A DNA stretch of 41,921 nt from Chara braunii (GCA_003427395.1 BFEA01000135.1:1773058-1814978); one strand, 5' to 3'. Shown: positions 24,301-35,460, counted from the stretch's first letter. Numbers and translations are program-made. Notes: generated from the letters alone by a model not told the origin.

Positions 24301-26744
24301 TGAAATTCAGTATACGTGTACAACGTGACGACGACAAATATATGAGCCAAGTACTAATGATTTTAATAAACTTACCTTATCACTGGGGATAAGTGTCCTC
24401 AATTTCCTCTCAAGTAACAACGAGGAAACTCTTAGATTACAAGTCCAAGGTTGGTTATAGCATGTAATTCTGCATCAGTTGCGTATGAAGTGTAAAGCAA
24501 ATGGGTTGTGGGAACTCGGGGAGAAGGCACACCTAGAAAACTAAAGGAAATCGAAAAATTATAAAATTAAGGGAATAAGATTCTCTCTATGAAATTCACT
24601 AGTTTGTTGTGGTCGCAATCGCGAATGGTCGTCCCGACCGCCAAGTATCTCCGTTGCAACAACATGCGAATGCTCGATCATTGTTGCAAATTTAAAAAGG
24701 AATTAGAGACATAACAATAAATGCAGTGGGTCTGCATTTGATCAAAGTGTATGTGGATGTACTGAAACAACTATTAGAAGAAAATACGATCCGTCAAGAT
24801 AAGTTGGGATAAGAACTTTGTCCTTGACGACATCTCACCCGAAGGTTTATCGAACAATAAAGAATACGGGCTACAAAATTTTTTTTGTGCGGGCGATGAT
24901 CATTAATGTTTTTACACTTAGAAACAATAAGATTTTCATACACAAATTTTATTCTAACATTTTTTAATTCAAACGACGATGGGAAATATCAGAGTAATGA
25001 TTTACCTATATTGAAGAAAATAAGGTAAATGAGTGAAACAAAGCTCAAGACTCATGTGGCTTCTCCACACCTGAAGGAAGGATGAAAAATTGACAATAAA
25101 AAATAGAACCAAATGCATTACCGTGACCCAATGGATGTTGGGCCCCAAACCTTAATCAGTTGTTTCTATTTTCATTCACAAAGGGGAAGTGTATGCCGAC
25201 ACCATAACCTTGTACTTGAAGTATTGCGATTTTACCGAAGAGGGACCATTGAAAATCGTAATGGCAGCGAACTTCTGTTCTACCTCTTTTGATACAATGT
25301 TGACATGAGGAAGGAACGCAATAGGGTGCTCGAGTAAAAACTGTACTAGTTGCAAAAAGTTTAAATTATTTGTTGCTAGTATCATAAAAAAAACTCAACT
25401 TCAATCCTAAATGCATCAATTCATTGTGAAGTAGGTTATAAAAGTTCAGTAAGACAATGAACAAGATAAAAAATTGCGAAATATTTAGAGTCAGTTTTAA
25501 CATCAAAGACATATTCACTGAACTCTCACAAAACTTTGTTAAAAAAATCAATAACATGAATTTCAAACTGGTATAAAAAAATATATATATATATTCACTA
25601 TCGTTTAAAAAAAGAGGAAGAAGAACTGCGATTAAAAAAAATAACCAAGATGACAGTTCGTTTGATTAAGATACGAGAAAAAAATACTTTTTAATAAAAA
25701 AATATATTCCATATTCGGCATGATAGATTGATCAATCAAATTCTTGGTATCTAGAGGAAGAAATCTGTAATCATTTACTACTCTGCATCATATGTAAAAA
25801 ATACTAGTTTCTAAATAGTTATAATATAACAAAAAATAATTAAAGAAAATTTAATAAATCTATAATGCATCAATGTTTGTACTATACGAAAAAAACAATA
25901 ATAATAATAAAAATTGAAAAGATCATTGATTACTCACATGAATATCACGATAAAAATATTGCCTTTTAAAAGTATGAGCGAGAGGATAATCCCAATTAAG
26001 ACGAGTAACCACAAACGGGGTACATGACCACGAATCAGCAGCACAATTATTAGTATAATCCTGAATTTAGGTTTCATACGACCACAATTTACCATATGTG
26101 CGTAAACGAAAATGGATCTTCCGCTAAAATATGAAAAGTAACATAATTACCTCAAACTCCCCTTCCGTTTTTTATCATGTGTCATTGCTCACCCGTGATG
26201 CACTATGTTTGCTTCCCGCGCTACACTGCACCCTCCTTTACCCACCTAAGCTAGATCCCGACCGTATCCACCTGCTCTGCCTTCTCCTTTTCGTGACAGC
26301 CTTCGACGTAGAGATGAACTTGGCGACTAACATCAACAAGTATACGCAATTCACAAAGACGAGGTCATAACAGGGAAGACAAAAGTGCATAACCAAGGAG
26401 AAAACTACCATGCCACCAATGAGGAACGAAGAGGTTGAGAATCCCTAGATTAGCAACCTCTACGAAGATTAACAATATAACCGTGATGTCGTCCACGACA
26501 GCAATGCGGGCACGTCCGAATCATGACCAAGTGGACGAATTTGAGAGGAAATGTAAGATCACAAGTATACTCCGCTTCTCACCAAAATGAGCTCGACAAT
26601 TCACATTCTCGATCTGCCAGTTCCTTGATGGCTGAACCTATCACTAGCAACCTGATTGAGTTTTACTTTTAACCTTTTGTATGTACCGAGGACTGAACCT
26701 GCACGTTAAGAGCAAGTCCTCAATCTTTCTCACTCTACTGACCA
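21400..26744. other. AT-rich intergenic DNA, no gene seen
   Basis: About 5.3 kb of AT-rich sequence with many short A/T homopolymers and no open frame with a recognisable domain on either strand. A plus-strand frame at 26131-26370 is Leu/Pro-rich and unassigned. No RNA gene or structured repeat stood out, though old decayed retroelements would be hard to spot by eye. Confidence 0.4.
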
Positions 26745-26846
26745 GGTTCGGACAAGACCGCCACGTTATACGAGTCTCGTGATTTCGTAGAGATTACACC
26801 AACCTTCTGTGTATCGTTCCAATTTTAACGGATGTCCCGAAGGACC
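26745..26846 (-). pseudogene. U6 snRNA pseudogene, about full length
   Basis: On the minus strand the 5' half is nearly intact: GTCCTTCGGGACATCCGTTA, then AAATTGGAACGATACACAGA. The 3' half is alignable but heavily changed, mostly by transitions (AGAAGGTTGGTGTAATCTCT where U6 has AGAAGATTAGCATGGCCCCT), and ends GTCCGAACC. The ACAGAGA box is altered to ACACAGA. Its length (about 102 nt) matches U6. The contrast between a conserved 5' half and a decayed 3' half is odd. Confidence 0.8.
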
Positions 26847-27264
26847 AAGTTTCAGGGACAACGACTTCGAGCCATCATTACTGAGGTTGACCGGCCTCAA
26901 GCAAGATTAACATTATTTTCACACATCCGTTCCCATCGAGCTTTGGTCTACTTTTCAACAGTTCACGAGTGTACCAATCCAAGTCACGCAAATTGTTTAA
27001 ATACCAGTTCCGGTCTCGGACCCGGTACCTGAGTTGGTACCTCCTCAGTAAAATAAAGTATAATATTAATCAACAAAAAATGAGACAAAAGTAAAATAAA
27101 ATATAATATTAATAAACAAAAGTGAAAAACGAAGGAGGGGAAGGAAGCTCTGACACCCCCTCAGTCCCACCTATCAGACTAGCAGACGCAGACGACAGCA
27201 AAACCAAGGAGAATACCCCCCCCGGGTTCTCAACCCCTCGGGATCCACAACTTGCTCCAATGCT
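26847..27264. other. Intergenic, no gene seen
   Basis: Contains a short duplication of AAAATAAAGTATAATATTAAT.AA (about 27051 and 27095). An unassigned frame at 26832-27032 overlaps the U6 pseudogene and is not supported. Confidence 0.45.
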
Positions 27265-27772
27265 CCTGCGCTGCCGCCCGCTCGCCTCGATCCCGAATCT
27301 GCAACATACAAACTCGACACCATAACCAATATTGCTATGCCCAAGGCTGGTGCTAGTACTTGCGGAAACCTATATAAACGCGTTCCACTCACTGCGCAAT
27401 CTCACCAAAGTATCCCAAGGCCACACCTTGGCCTGCTGGTCGGCCTGCCGACCATCAAAGTTGACGCGTTTGCTGTGTGGATGCGCAACACTACCTCCAA
27501 CCCGCTCCTTCATATGGCCTGCGCTGCCGCCCGCTCGCCTCGATCCCCGAATCTGCAACATGCAAGTCCGACACCGTAACCAATATTGTTATGCCCAAGG
27601 TTGGTGCTAGTACCTGCAAAAATCTATATAAACGTGTTCCACTCACTGCACAGTCTCACCAAAGTACTCAAAGGCTACACCTTGGCTTGGTGGTCGATCT
27701 ACCGACCACCAAAGCTGACGCCTTTGCTGTGCGGATGCCCAACACTACCTCCAACCCCCTCCTTCATATGGC
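27265..27772 (+). repeat. 253-bp tandem duplication with TATA-like boxes
   Basis: Copy 1 starts at 27265 and copy 2 at 27518 (CCTGCGCTGCCGCCCGCTCG). Copy 2 ends at about 27772 with CTCCTTCATATGGCC. Each contains CTATATAAACG (about 27370 and 27622), a good TATA-box match, followed about 25-30 bp later by CACTCACTGC. Copies differ by roughly 13-15%, mostly transitions. Each also carries an open frame (MPK.GAST...NLYKRVPLTA), but silent and replacement changes are similar in number, so coding is uncertain. Confidence 0.75.
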
Positions 27773-29324
27773 CAAACTAGGACTAACTTTTAATCCTTGT
27801 TTCCAATAAAAAATGAAGATTTTTGAAATCATAGAAGTCGACCACTGGTACATGAGAAAAGTCACTCGCGCCTTACACTTGCGCATCCACACACTCTCTA
27901 ATCTTATGTCGTGCGCGCTTGTTGTCCAACTACGACGAGTTCGTCACATTCCTTATAGCATCTAAAGTGCAGCTTGTTAAATGTGCAAATATATGCGTGA
28001 ATACCCTTGTTAGGGTATTCACGACGACAATGTGCCAACCCGAAAGCAATGAACAAATTTGTCACTTATACATGCAAAAAAAAACTTGAAAGAGACTATT
28101 TTTGAACTCTTTCAACTTTCCGAAACTCCACGGCGCGAAAGAAAGAGAGACTCTTTTCGCTGATGATTAGAGTTGAACCAAGTTTCTCATTAAGCAAACC
28201 ATTTCTTCTAAAAGGTCCCTCAAGGTGTTGAACAAACGATTCTTCGGAAGTTTGCACTAGGTGCACTTCCCGGATTTGGTTACTACTCGTTTCGACTATG
28301 TACCATGACTGAAGTTTGTGTTTTCATTTTTTTTCCTTTGTGGAAATGCGTTCAACTTTTTGTCCCTTTCTTAAAATACTTGGGCCTCGTTTATTTTTTC
28401 TCTGTCACAATTTTTTTTAGGTATTATCCCCTTGTAGTTGGCTGAAACTTTTGTAAATAGTTGTTAGTTAAGCCATGTGTGACTTTGGGAACTATGGGCG
28501 AAACGTTTTTTCTTGTGCTGCTACGGCTAACTGTCTTCCTCCCAAAGCCTAGTCGATAATGCCATCCTTAGGAAGGAGCACAACAATTCTGCTTTTACTT
28601 CTAAGGATCCTCTTGCTAATATTTATGAAATCAATACAAGACTTTCATTGAGATTTAATCCATCAAAGTAATATAAATAAATGTTTTTCCGATAAAGTTG
28701 GTTGCACATTCTAATCTTACGATTAGAAGCGACACGTTTAGCCGTGTTTTGTTAGAGCCCGATCGGATCTATCTGATCCTATTTTTCCCCCTCGATGTCA
28801 GCCGAAACCCAGAAAGCTGCCTTCACTTTTGATGTTACTTGTAATATGTATGAATTTTAAATTTTCATTATAATTTCTATTTTCCTCTATCTTACTCCAA
28901 AGAACTCATTTTGAAGGCATACCACCAGTTGAACTGACTATTTGTGATGCGTACACCAATATTGCCATCGTCCATTTTTTTTTGCCTAAAATGAGTATGA
29001 GCATTTCTTTCCTATCATATCCCAAGCGTAACCTTGAAAGTTTCGCTAACAGTTTTTTAACTAAATAAAATAAAACCTATATAACTAAAAACTACTGGAT
29101 TTTTTTCATTATAATGTAATATTTATTTTAAACTTAGCAAATTTACGTAGTAAAATGCCAAAAAGAACGAATTCATACATTCCAATTTTTCTTTCTTCTT
29201 TGACCAGACTCCAAAAATTTGCATTTGCGTAAAACGTAAACATTGTTTTATAAAAACGTGTGAAGCAATCACTTTGAAAAACAAATGATGGAGTGTTGTT
29301 TTTTATTGTTTTTTATTGTATTTC
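27773..29324. other. AT-rich intergenic DNA with a perfect hairpin
   Basis: A perfect 12-bp stem CGTGAATACCCT with a TGTT loop lies at 27996-28023. Otherwise AT-rich with no recognisable gene. This is the left flank of the retroelement insertion. Confidence 0.5.
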
Positions 29325-29325
29325 T

Positions 29326-29793
29326 TTTGATTTGTTGTTTTGGTTGTTTTTGTTTCTAAATGTTTTGAGACGTTTTCCCGGGCCGGTGGAAGGCTTTTTA
29401 CCAGGATGGGTACCAGTTTAGATAATGTTTTTGTTTTTAGGACTAGTGCGTAGTCTGGAACCGGTAGTTAGCAAGGGTCTGGTCCCTCTCGAACCTTCGA
29501 GAGGACTGGACCCAGACTTTTGGTGTGTCATTACGATAAATACGTAGCAATCGATGAGCTTGACCTCTTGGGTTTCCCGGAGAGGCGGGCGTCTGTGACG
29601 ACGGCCGACCGTCACTTCGGGAAGTTTTGCGGTATGAAGGCGGTTCTTGGGTGTTGTTGGAACGAAAGCTGGAAACCCTGGTTATCTTGTTACTTTGTCT
29701 ACGTGTCACTTCGTGACTGTGTGTGTTCTTACAGCACCATGTGATCTCTCACCTGTGTATGTTCTAACTCACTTTACCTTCTCATGAAACCTT
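29326..29793 (+). repeat. Left LTR-like direct repeat
   Basis: About 465 bp, matching 34199-34666 at a constant offset of 4873 bases, so there is no net indel. Some 16 substitutions by eye give about 96-97% identity. Both copies keep an imperfect hairpin of about 17 bp centred on CTCTCGAACCTTCGAGAG (29476-29512 here). Homology stops at AAACCTT. No hammerhead core is seen. Confidence 0.9.
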
Positions 29794-30032
29794 ACTACTC
29801 TGTACGTGAACTTACCTGGAGAAGCTTACCGGGTTGAAGTGAGCGTAATGTTTCATTGTCCGGTGACTTTTACGTGACTTTTACGAGACGTCCTATTAAC
29901 GTTGAAGACACAAGAGCTGGAGCTGTGAAGCTGTTGATCAGCGCAAGTTCGGAGTAACCTACAGTGTTTGGAGATCAAGATTGTACATGTAATTTCGGGG
30001 TAGAGTGCTGAACCACACAAAATCGGGGCAGG

Positions 30033-31186
30033 ATGTCGAGTTCGGATAGAGGAGATGACCGAGACCGAAGTTTTGACCGGCGCGATGACGGAGATCGTGA
30101 TCCTGGAAGAAGGGAGGAAAAGGATTGGCGTCCCTATCGAAAGCCGGTGGTATGCTTTAATTGTGATGAGCCGGGGCACTACGTGAATCAGTGCCCCCAC
30201 CGTGAACGTCGGCTAGTTAGCCGCCCATCCACGTCTTCCGATTCGAGACGCCATGATTTTCGAAGAACGTATTCGCCACCGAGGAAGGATCCTGAACTGA
30301 GGGATACTGCCGTCTAACTGAATAAGGGTATGACAATGATCCAAGAGCAATTCGAAGCAGTGCAAGCGAGGAAAGCGGAAAAAGCTAGGCATAAATTGGA
30401 ACGTGAGAGAGAGAAAGAGGCGGAGCGACTTAAACAGGAGGAGGAAGAGGAGAGGAGAGCACAAAAGGAAGCACGTCGGGAGGAGAAGAAACGGAAGAAG
30501 GAAGAAAAAACCAGAAAGGAAGCTACTCTACGTGCCGAAATGAAGAAAGACATCGCGATTCACGCAGCTTTATTGTTGAATCAATTTAAAGACGACTGGA
30601 TTAACCAATGGAAGACTGAAGTCCTACCAACTTTGGCTGGCGGACGAGGCGACCCGAAGGGTAAGAAGAAGGTCGCCTACATGTCCGGGAGTGACCCTCC
30701 GTCCAGCGATAGCGCAGAAGACAGTGACGCAAGTGTGACTCAGCAGTTGAGCGCGAAGGCAAGCAAACTCTGTATTACGGAGAAAAGGAAACGTGAAGAC
30801 GACGTGATGTTGGAGAGCAGTCCTCCGATGGAACTGCCACCCAAGAGAACTCCACGAGGTGCAGGCGTGAAGCCAGTGAAGGCGAATGTGCCTTTGACTC
30901 GTGCACGATCGAAGTTGACGAAGTGAAGACCTCGCTATCGAAGTTGACGAAGTGGGCGAGAAAGAAGACGCCACCAAGTGGAAGATTGACTCCTGCCAGC
31001 CGAGTCCTCGCACGTTTGCGTTACCGCGACTCAATCATGCATGAGTTGAAGGATTGCAGCGCAGATGAGCTGCAACTCTTCTACAAGGAAGAAGGAATCC
31101 CGTATGCTGGGAAGGTGGCGCCATTTTCGACCTGGCTGAACACCGAGCGCAGCAGTATGCGGCTGTACCTCCCCAAACCGAGGTAA
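30033..31186 (+). pseudogene. Retroelement ORF1: zinc knuckle plus coiled coil, broken
   Basis: The ATG at 30033 opens an Arg/Asp-rich N-terminus (about residues 1-35), then a CX2CX4HX4C zinc knuckle (C41, C44, H49, C54; CFNCDEPGHYVNQC), typical of nucleic-acid-binding Gag-like proteins. A TAA at 30315 interrupts the frame, which then continues as a strongly charged coiled coil (Lys/Glu/Arg, about 30360-30560), an acidic-Ser stretch, and a basic region PPMELPPKRTPRG. A 29-bp direct duplication of TCGAAGTTGACGAAGTG plus 12 bases (about 30911-30968) brings in a TGA and shifts the frame. The tail then resumes in another frame (to 31186) with ELKDCSADELQLFYKEEGIP, possibly a SAP-like DNA-binding segment. 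The likely role is RNA binding and particle assembly. It is non-functional as read. Confidence 0.8.
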
Positions 31187-31269
31187 TTCGTATCGCGGAC
31201 TCAACGGACGTGGGCGCCACTGACTCCAGTGAAACGCAGGGGTGATGTGGGATCCCCATAGTAGCTTGG

Positions 31270-34082
31270 ATGGATCTTTGCAGGTGCCTTACTAGTCTAC
31301 GGTGCTCTCAGGTATGCGTGGATGAGAAAGTCGAGTTTCTTTTGCGATTGATAGTTATTCTCCTGATGTTGTCAAAGATAGTGAAGTGGCTGGGGAAATA
31401 CGAGGAGTCTTGGTTTAGGTTGTATTCTATCCACGGGATTGACTTCTTACGACTTACTGGGGTTGTGTATGTCGCAGTATCTCCCTACTCTAAGTTGTGT
31501 TATATTGGCAAGTCAGTACGCTCCTGTGATATCATATGGCGGGAACACCTGTATGCGGTTTGCAAACGAACCCAGTCTCATTTCCATCGCTGGATTTCCT
31601 CCTTTGGTACTGGGGACTACGTTTTACTTCCTGTCGATACTTTCGAGGGCAAAGACCTTAATGCTTAGGAAGGACTGTACATTAGCAGATGGTCCCCGTT
31701 TCTCAATACAGCAGGGACGAAGAGGAAGACGGGTAAGTCGGGTAAGAAACAACCGGGGAAGAAGGAAAGACGTCGAGAAAAAGGTAAACGAGCGGAAGAA
31801 GTCAGAGGTAGAATTGACCCGGTGCGTTTTCACTGTGCTGAAGTATGTCTAAAGTTTATAGGTCTTCATGCTTTTCTGGAGGAAACTTTGAGTACGGGGA
31901 AGTATAGGGTCGTTCGATCTCTTGGTGGAAAGGACTGATTTCCGAATTGGAAGAAGCTCTGTCGTACCTTTGGCGAGATGAAGATTAAGTTTTCGTCGGA
32001 TTGCCGACTCTTGAGGGACTGTAAGCAGTTGTTTGAGCAGGGAGGAGAATTTGTGATTGTACATGTGGTGAAATGGCAGGCAAAATGTAAATTTCTGAAA
32101 CATGTTTTGATCGGCATTCTGCACAACCCGTCTAAGCTGTTGATTTTGTACAAATGGGGGATGAGAGCTATGTTGAGAATTTACAGGGCGATTAAAGACT
32201 TCTAAAAAAAATCCACGAGGAAGTACCTGCGTAGATTAGTCTCACGATGTTTTCTTGATCGGTTCAAACTGATCCTTTCTTGCGATTTGATTTTTCGAAT
32301 CAAATTTGATGATCGGGTGGTGGTTTCAGAAGTAAGGAAAGTAGTTAACGACATGTTGATGACCTGTGTTTTGCCTCTGTGTTTCCTACATCGTGCACGC
32401 CGAAAGATTCACATCGTTGGGACTAAGAATCCCACGATAGCTGATGTTCTGCACAATCATCGAGTAACTTCTACTCATGATGTGCTAACCTGTAACTGTT
32501 CAGGTTTGATGTTTCCGCGTGTAAACAGACATCTGTTGTTCCGCCTGAGTGAGGTAGCCGATGTGCACCCTCTTATGGTGAATTCAAACAACGTCCCGAA
32601 AGTTGGGGTTGGTGACAGGTTACAACTCCTTCGTAAGGAGTTGTGTGCTGGCTTCAGTGACTGGAAGAATGCAGGGAGTTGTTTACCTGTCTGTCCTAAG
32701 GATTTGTCCTCATGCCTCACCAACGGTGAATGAGATTCACCCTGCATAACTATGTCTGAGGTCTGTGCTCTGAAATCTCAGCTGGGTGGGCTTGTAGTAA
32801 CCCCAGTTGATAGGAACTCCGGTGAATCGGTTGTCATGTGTGCTGACACTTATTTTGATGCAATGATGCAGACTTTTGTATGTAATCCCGATTATTAGAT
32901 CGTGTGCTACGGTGTAAAGCAAGCCTTGAGGGAAGTGAGGGAGGATGTGCGTTGTTTGGGTTTGAGTAAAGTTGTACATTGGGATGACGAAGGGACATCT
33001 GGTGCAGCCTACGTAATCCCCAAACAAAAGGATTTGAGTCGGTTTCGACCGATCTGCCCTTCTTTCAAGGAACCCATGGTTCGAACATCTCGATTAATGA
33101 GCCGAGCATTGAACCACTTGATGTACAGCTTGCCTGTTGGTTGGCACTTCAATCTGCGCTCAGTTTCGGATCTCACAAAACGACTGGGTACTTTGAATCG
33201 AAAGTTGAGCAGGTTAGAGGGCGAACGAGTAGTAAGTGCTTATTCCTTCGACGTCAAGGAAATGTTCAGCAAGTTGCCCCACTCCATCTTGATGAACTCC
33301 ATTGATTGGATCATCAATCATTTCGCGGAAAAAGGCCTTGATTTTGTACGAGTGGTGTGACCACAGGGGCTGACCACTGGAAGAGGATGAGTCTGTCTGA
33401 CATTAAGAAATTTGTCCATCTTGAAGTCGATCACACGTTTTGTTTTGCGACTGGTGTACTATTGAAACAAATCGTTGGTGTGCCTATGGGCAAAAGTATG
33501 AGCCCGCCGATTGCTTGCATCATGTGTGCTTATTCGGAATATCAAATGATCTCCACCTTGGGTCCGGCGAACAGATGCTTCGACGCGTTACGTTTAATTG
33601 ATGACGTCCTGCTGGTTGTTTCCAGTAGAAGTGAGGAAATGAAAGTTGCGATCGTCGACGCTCTGAGTAACTGCTATCCCAGGAACTTGACTCTGAAAAG
33701 AACTGATGACGACTCAGGTATCTTGGAATTCCTGGGTTGTGAGATCAGAACGAAACAAAATTTTCCCTTTGTTGGAAGTGTCCAACTATCCCGTAATGAA
33801 TCAAGGATCTGGTCCAAGGATCGTTTGATGATTCAAAATGGGCAGTATTTTCTTTCCTGGGGAAGCAAGAAGTAAAAAAGCGTTGTGATTTGTAGCCACC
33901 TACATCGTATCGACATGAATACATCGATTCGCTCCGAGATCCCAGGGAAAGTCCTGAACTTCCAGCAGGAATTGATAAAAAAAGATTTCCCCAAACAGTT
34001 TGTTGACCGCGTCTTCAGGAGGTTCGGCAGTCGTCGGGATGCTCTGTGGCGCAGAACTATGGAATTCATGTGTGAAGCGTAA
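31270..34082 (+). pseudogene. Retroelement ORF2: GIY-YIG endonuclease and reverse transcriptase, broken
   Basis: The ATG at 31270 is preceded closely by TAG. The GIY-YIG domain (about 31450-31725) shows VVYVAVSPYSKLCYIGKS, then WREHL, then EGLYISRWSPFLN with the conserved Glu and Asn. A TAG (31666) lies just before that Glu. A Lys/Arg-rich linker follows (about 31725-31800), then a region with TPVDRNSGE (cf. the DKG motif before Penelope RTs). RT palm: SFDVKEMFSKLP (motif A), GVPMGKSMSPPIA (B), LIDDVLLV (C, DD kept), ILEFLGCEI (D/E). A thumb-like tail ends FVDRVFRRFG...CEA at 34082. Stops: TAG 31666, TGA 31936, TAA 32203, TGA 32731, TAG 32896, TAA 33873. A frameshift lies near 33357 (TGA 33358). 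The key catalytic residues survive, but the gene cannot make one protein. Confidence 0.85.
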
Positions 34083-34198
34083 TGCTGGTCCATTGGATAT
34101 GGACAAGGATGGTTAACTTTGTGCGAATGATGGTACCGTGACTGGTCCTTGACTACCCTTTGGTCTAGGTAGGACTCGATCTGTGGTATTGTGCGCAG

Positions 34199-34666
34199 TT
34201 TGGTTTGTCGTTTTGATTGTTTTTGTTTCTAAATGTTTTGAGACGTTTTCCCGGGCCTGTTGAAGGCTTTTTACCAGGATGGGTACCATTTTAGATACTG
34301 TTTTTGTTTTTAGGACTAGTGCGTAGTCTGGAACCGGTAGTTAGCAAGGGTCTGGTCCCTCTCGAACCTTCGAGAGGACTGGACCCAGACTTTTGGTGTG
34401 TCATTACGATAAATACGTAGCAATCGATGAGTTTGACCTCTTGGGTTTCCCGGAGAGGCGGGCGTCTGTGATGACGGTCGACCGTCACTTCGGGGAGTTT
34501 TGGGGTATGAAGGCGGTTCTTGGGTGTTGTTGGAACGAAAGCTGGAAACCCTGGTTATCTTGTTACTTTGTTTACGTTTCACTTCGTGACTGTGTGTGTT
34601 TTTACAGCACCGTGTGATCTCTCACCTGTGTATGTTCTAACTCACTTTACCTTCTCATCAAACCTT
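34199..34666 (+). repeat. Right LTR-like direct repeat
   Basis: Matches 29326-29793 base for base in length with about 16 substitutions, several of them C/T. The conserved hairpin is at 34349-34385. Homology to the left copy ends at AAACCTT (34660-34666), after which the AT-rich host flank begins. Confidence 0.9.
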
Positions 34667-34675
34667 CGTTTTGAT

Positions 34676-35460
34676 CACTTAAGACACACTAATTTATCCA
34701 TCGAACATGGAAATTCGTCAAATTGAGCAAACCATCGTCTTTCTGCACTCTTTAAAGTTAATCCAAAACTAACGCAACATATTTTATAGAGAACACATCC
34801 TGTTCGACAATAGTTTATGATGAGGCTCCAAAAAACAATCTTTCACAATCATAATTATTTTTTTTAAGGGCGGTGATTATTTAAGAGTTACAATATATAT
34901 CTTAAAAATTTTTAATATTTTTTTATGGAAAGAGCAGTACAAACCCTTTAATTAACATTTTTCTCGCCGAATTGTTATGAGCGCAAAAAGTCAATGAAGT
35001 TAGGTTCCTTCGTCCGTTGGTACACACGTAAGAGTGACAAATATAAAAAATGCACCGAATAACCACGACAACTATTTCAAAGTCAAAATATATATTTTTA
35101 AAATATTCCTCATATGTTTCATAGAAAAATCACAACCCAGTGTACTCGATGTCAATTTATCCCTCATATCTTAAGCGGAAAACCTCGCAAAAGTTAGGGT
35201 ACTTTTTAATTGCGGGACTGCACCCATCGGTAACCCACAAACCCACTGCAGACAAGTTTTTGGATGTCGGGGGGACTACTCGTTGAAAAGCACCAGTGCC
35301 CGTTTGAGCAATATGCCAAACCTCTTTTTTTATAAGTTACCCAACCTCTTTGTACTTCATGAGTGCAGTTTGTGAGCAGTGGACAGACATCAAGCGTCTA
35401 CTCCCTTACAATCATTCTATTCTGATTTTTTTTTCCATTTTTTTTTTTTTTTTCACTTTG
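34676..35460. other. AT-rich intergenic DNA, no gene seen
   Basis: Right flank of the retroelement. T-runs (about 35427-35453) and no recognisable frame or RNA. Confidence 0.45.

Larger units (their letters stand above)
29325..34675 (+). mobile_element. Penelope-like retroelement with N-terminal GIY-YIG, inactivated
   Basis: Order: direct repeat (29326-29793), ORF1 (CCHC zinc knuckle, coiled coil), ORF2 (GIY-YIG endonuclease then reverse transcriptase), direct repeat (34199-34666). TTTTGAT occurs at 29325-29331 and again at 34669-34675, a weak candidate target duplication. There is no tRNA primer-binding site after the left repeat, no polypurine tract before the right one, and no integrase, RNase H or protease, so it is not a standard LTR retrotransposon. 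The reverse transcriptase motifs fit Penelope-like elements. An endonuclease upstream of the RT recalls the permuted Naiad/Chlamys group known from green algae and protists. The interior is GC-richer than the flanks, consistent with a later insertion. It is dead: see the ORF entries. Confidence 0.8.

Noticed and set aside
29418-29744. Frames inside the LTR-like repeats, present in both copies
   Set aside because: Conserved only because the repeats are 96-97% identical; no domain and frames on both strands.
29340-29790. Hammerhead ribozyme in the LTR-like repeats
   Set aside because: GATGA-containing words occur (about 29550-29610 and the right copy), but no CUGANGA core with matching GAAA and stems could be built.
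30624-31034. 136-residue minus-strand frame inside the retroelement
   Set aside because: Antisense shadow of ORF1, whose zinc knuckle and coiled coil support the plus strand.
29325-34675. Gypsy or Copia LTR retrotransposon
   Set aside because: No primer-binding site, polypurine tract, protease, RNase H or integrase; GIY-YIG and the RT motifs fit a Penelope-like element better.
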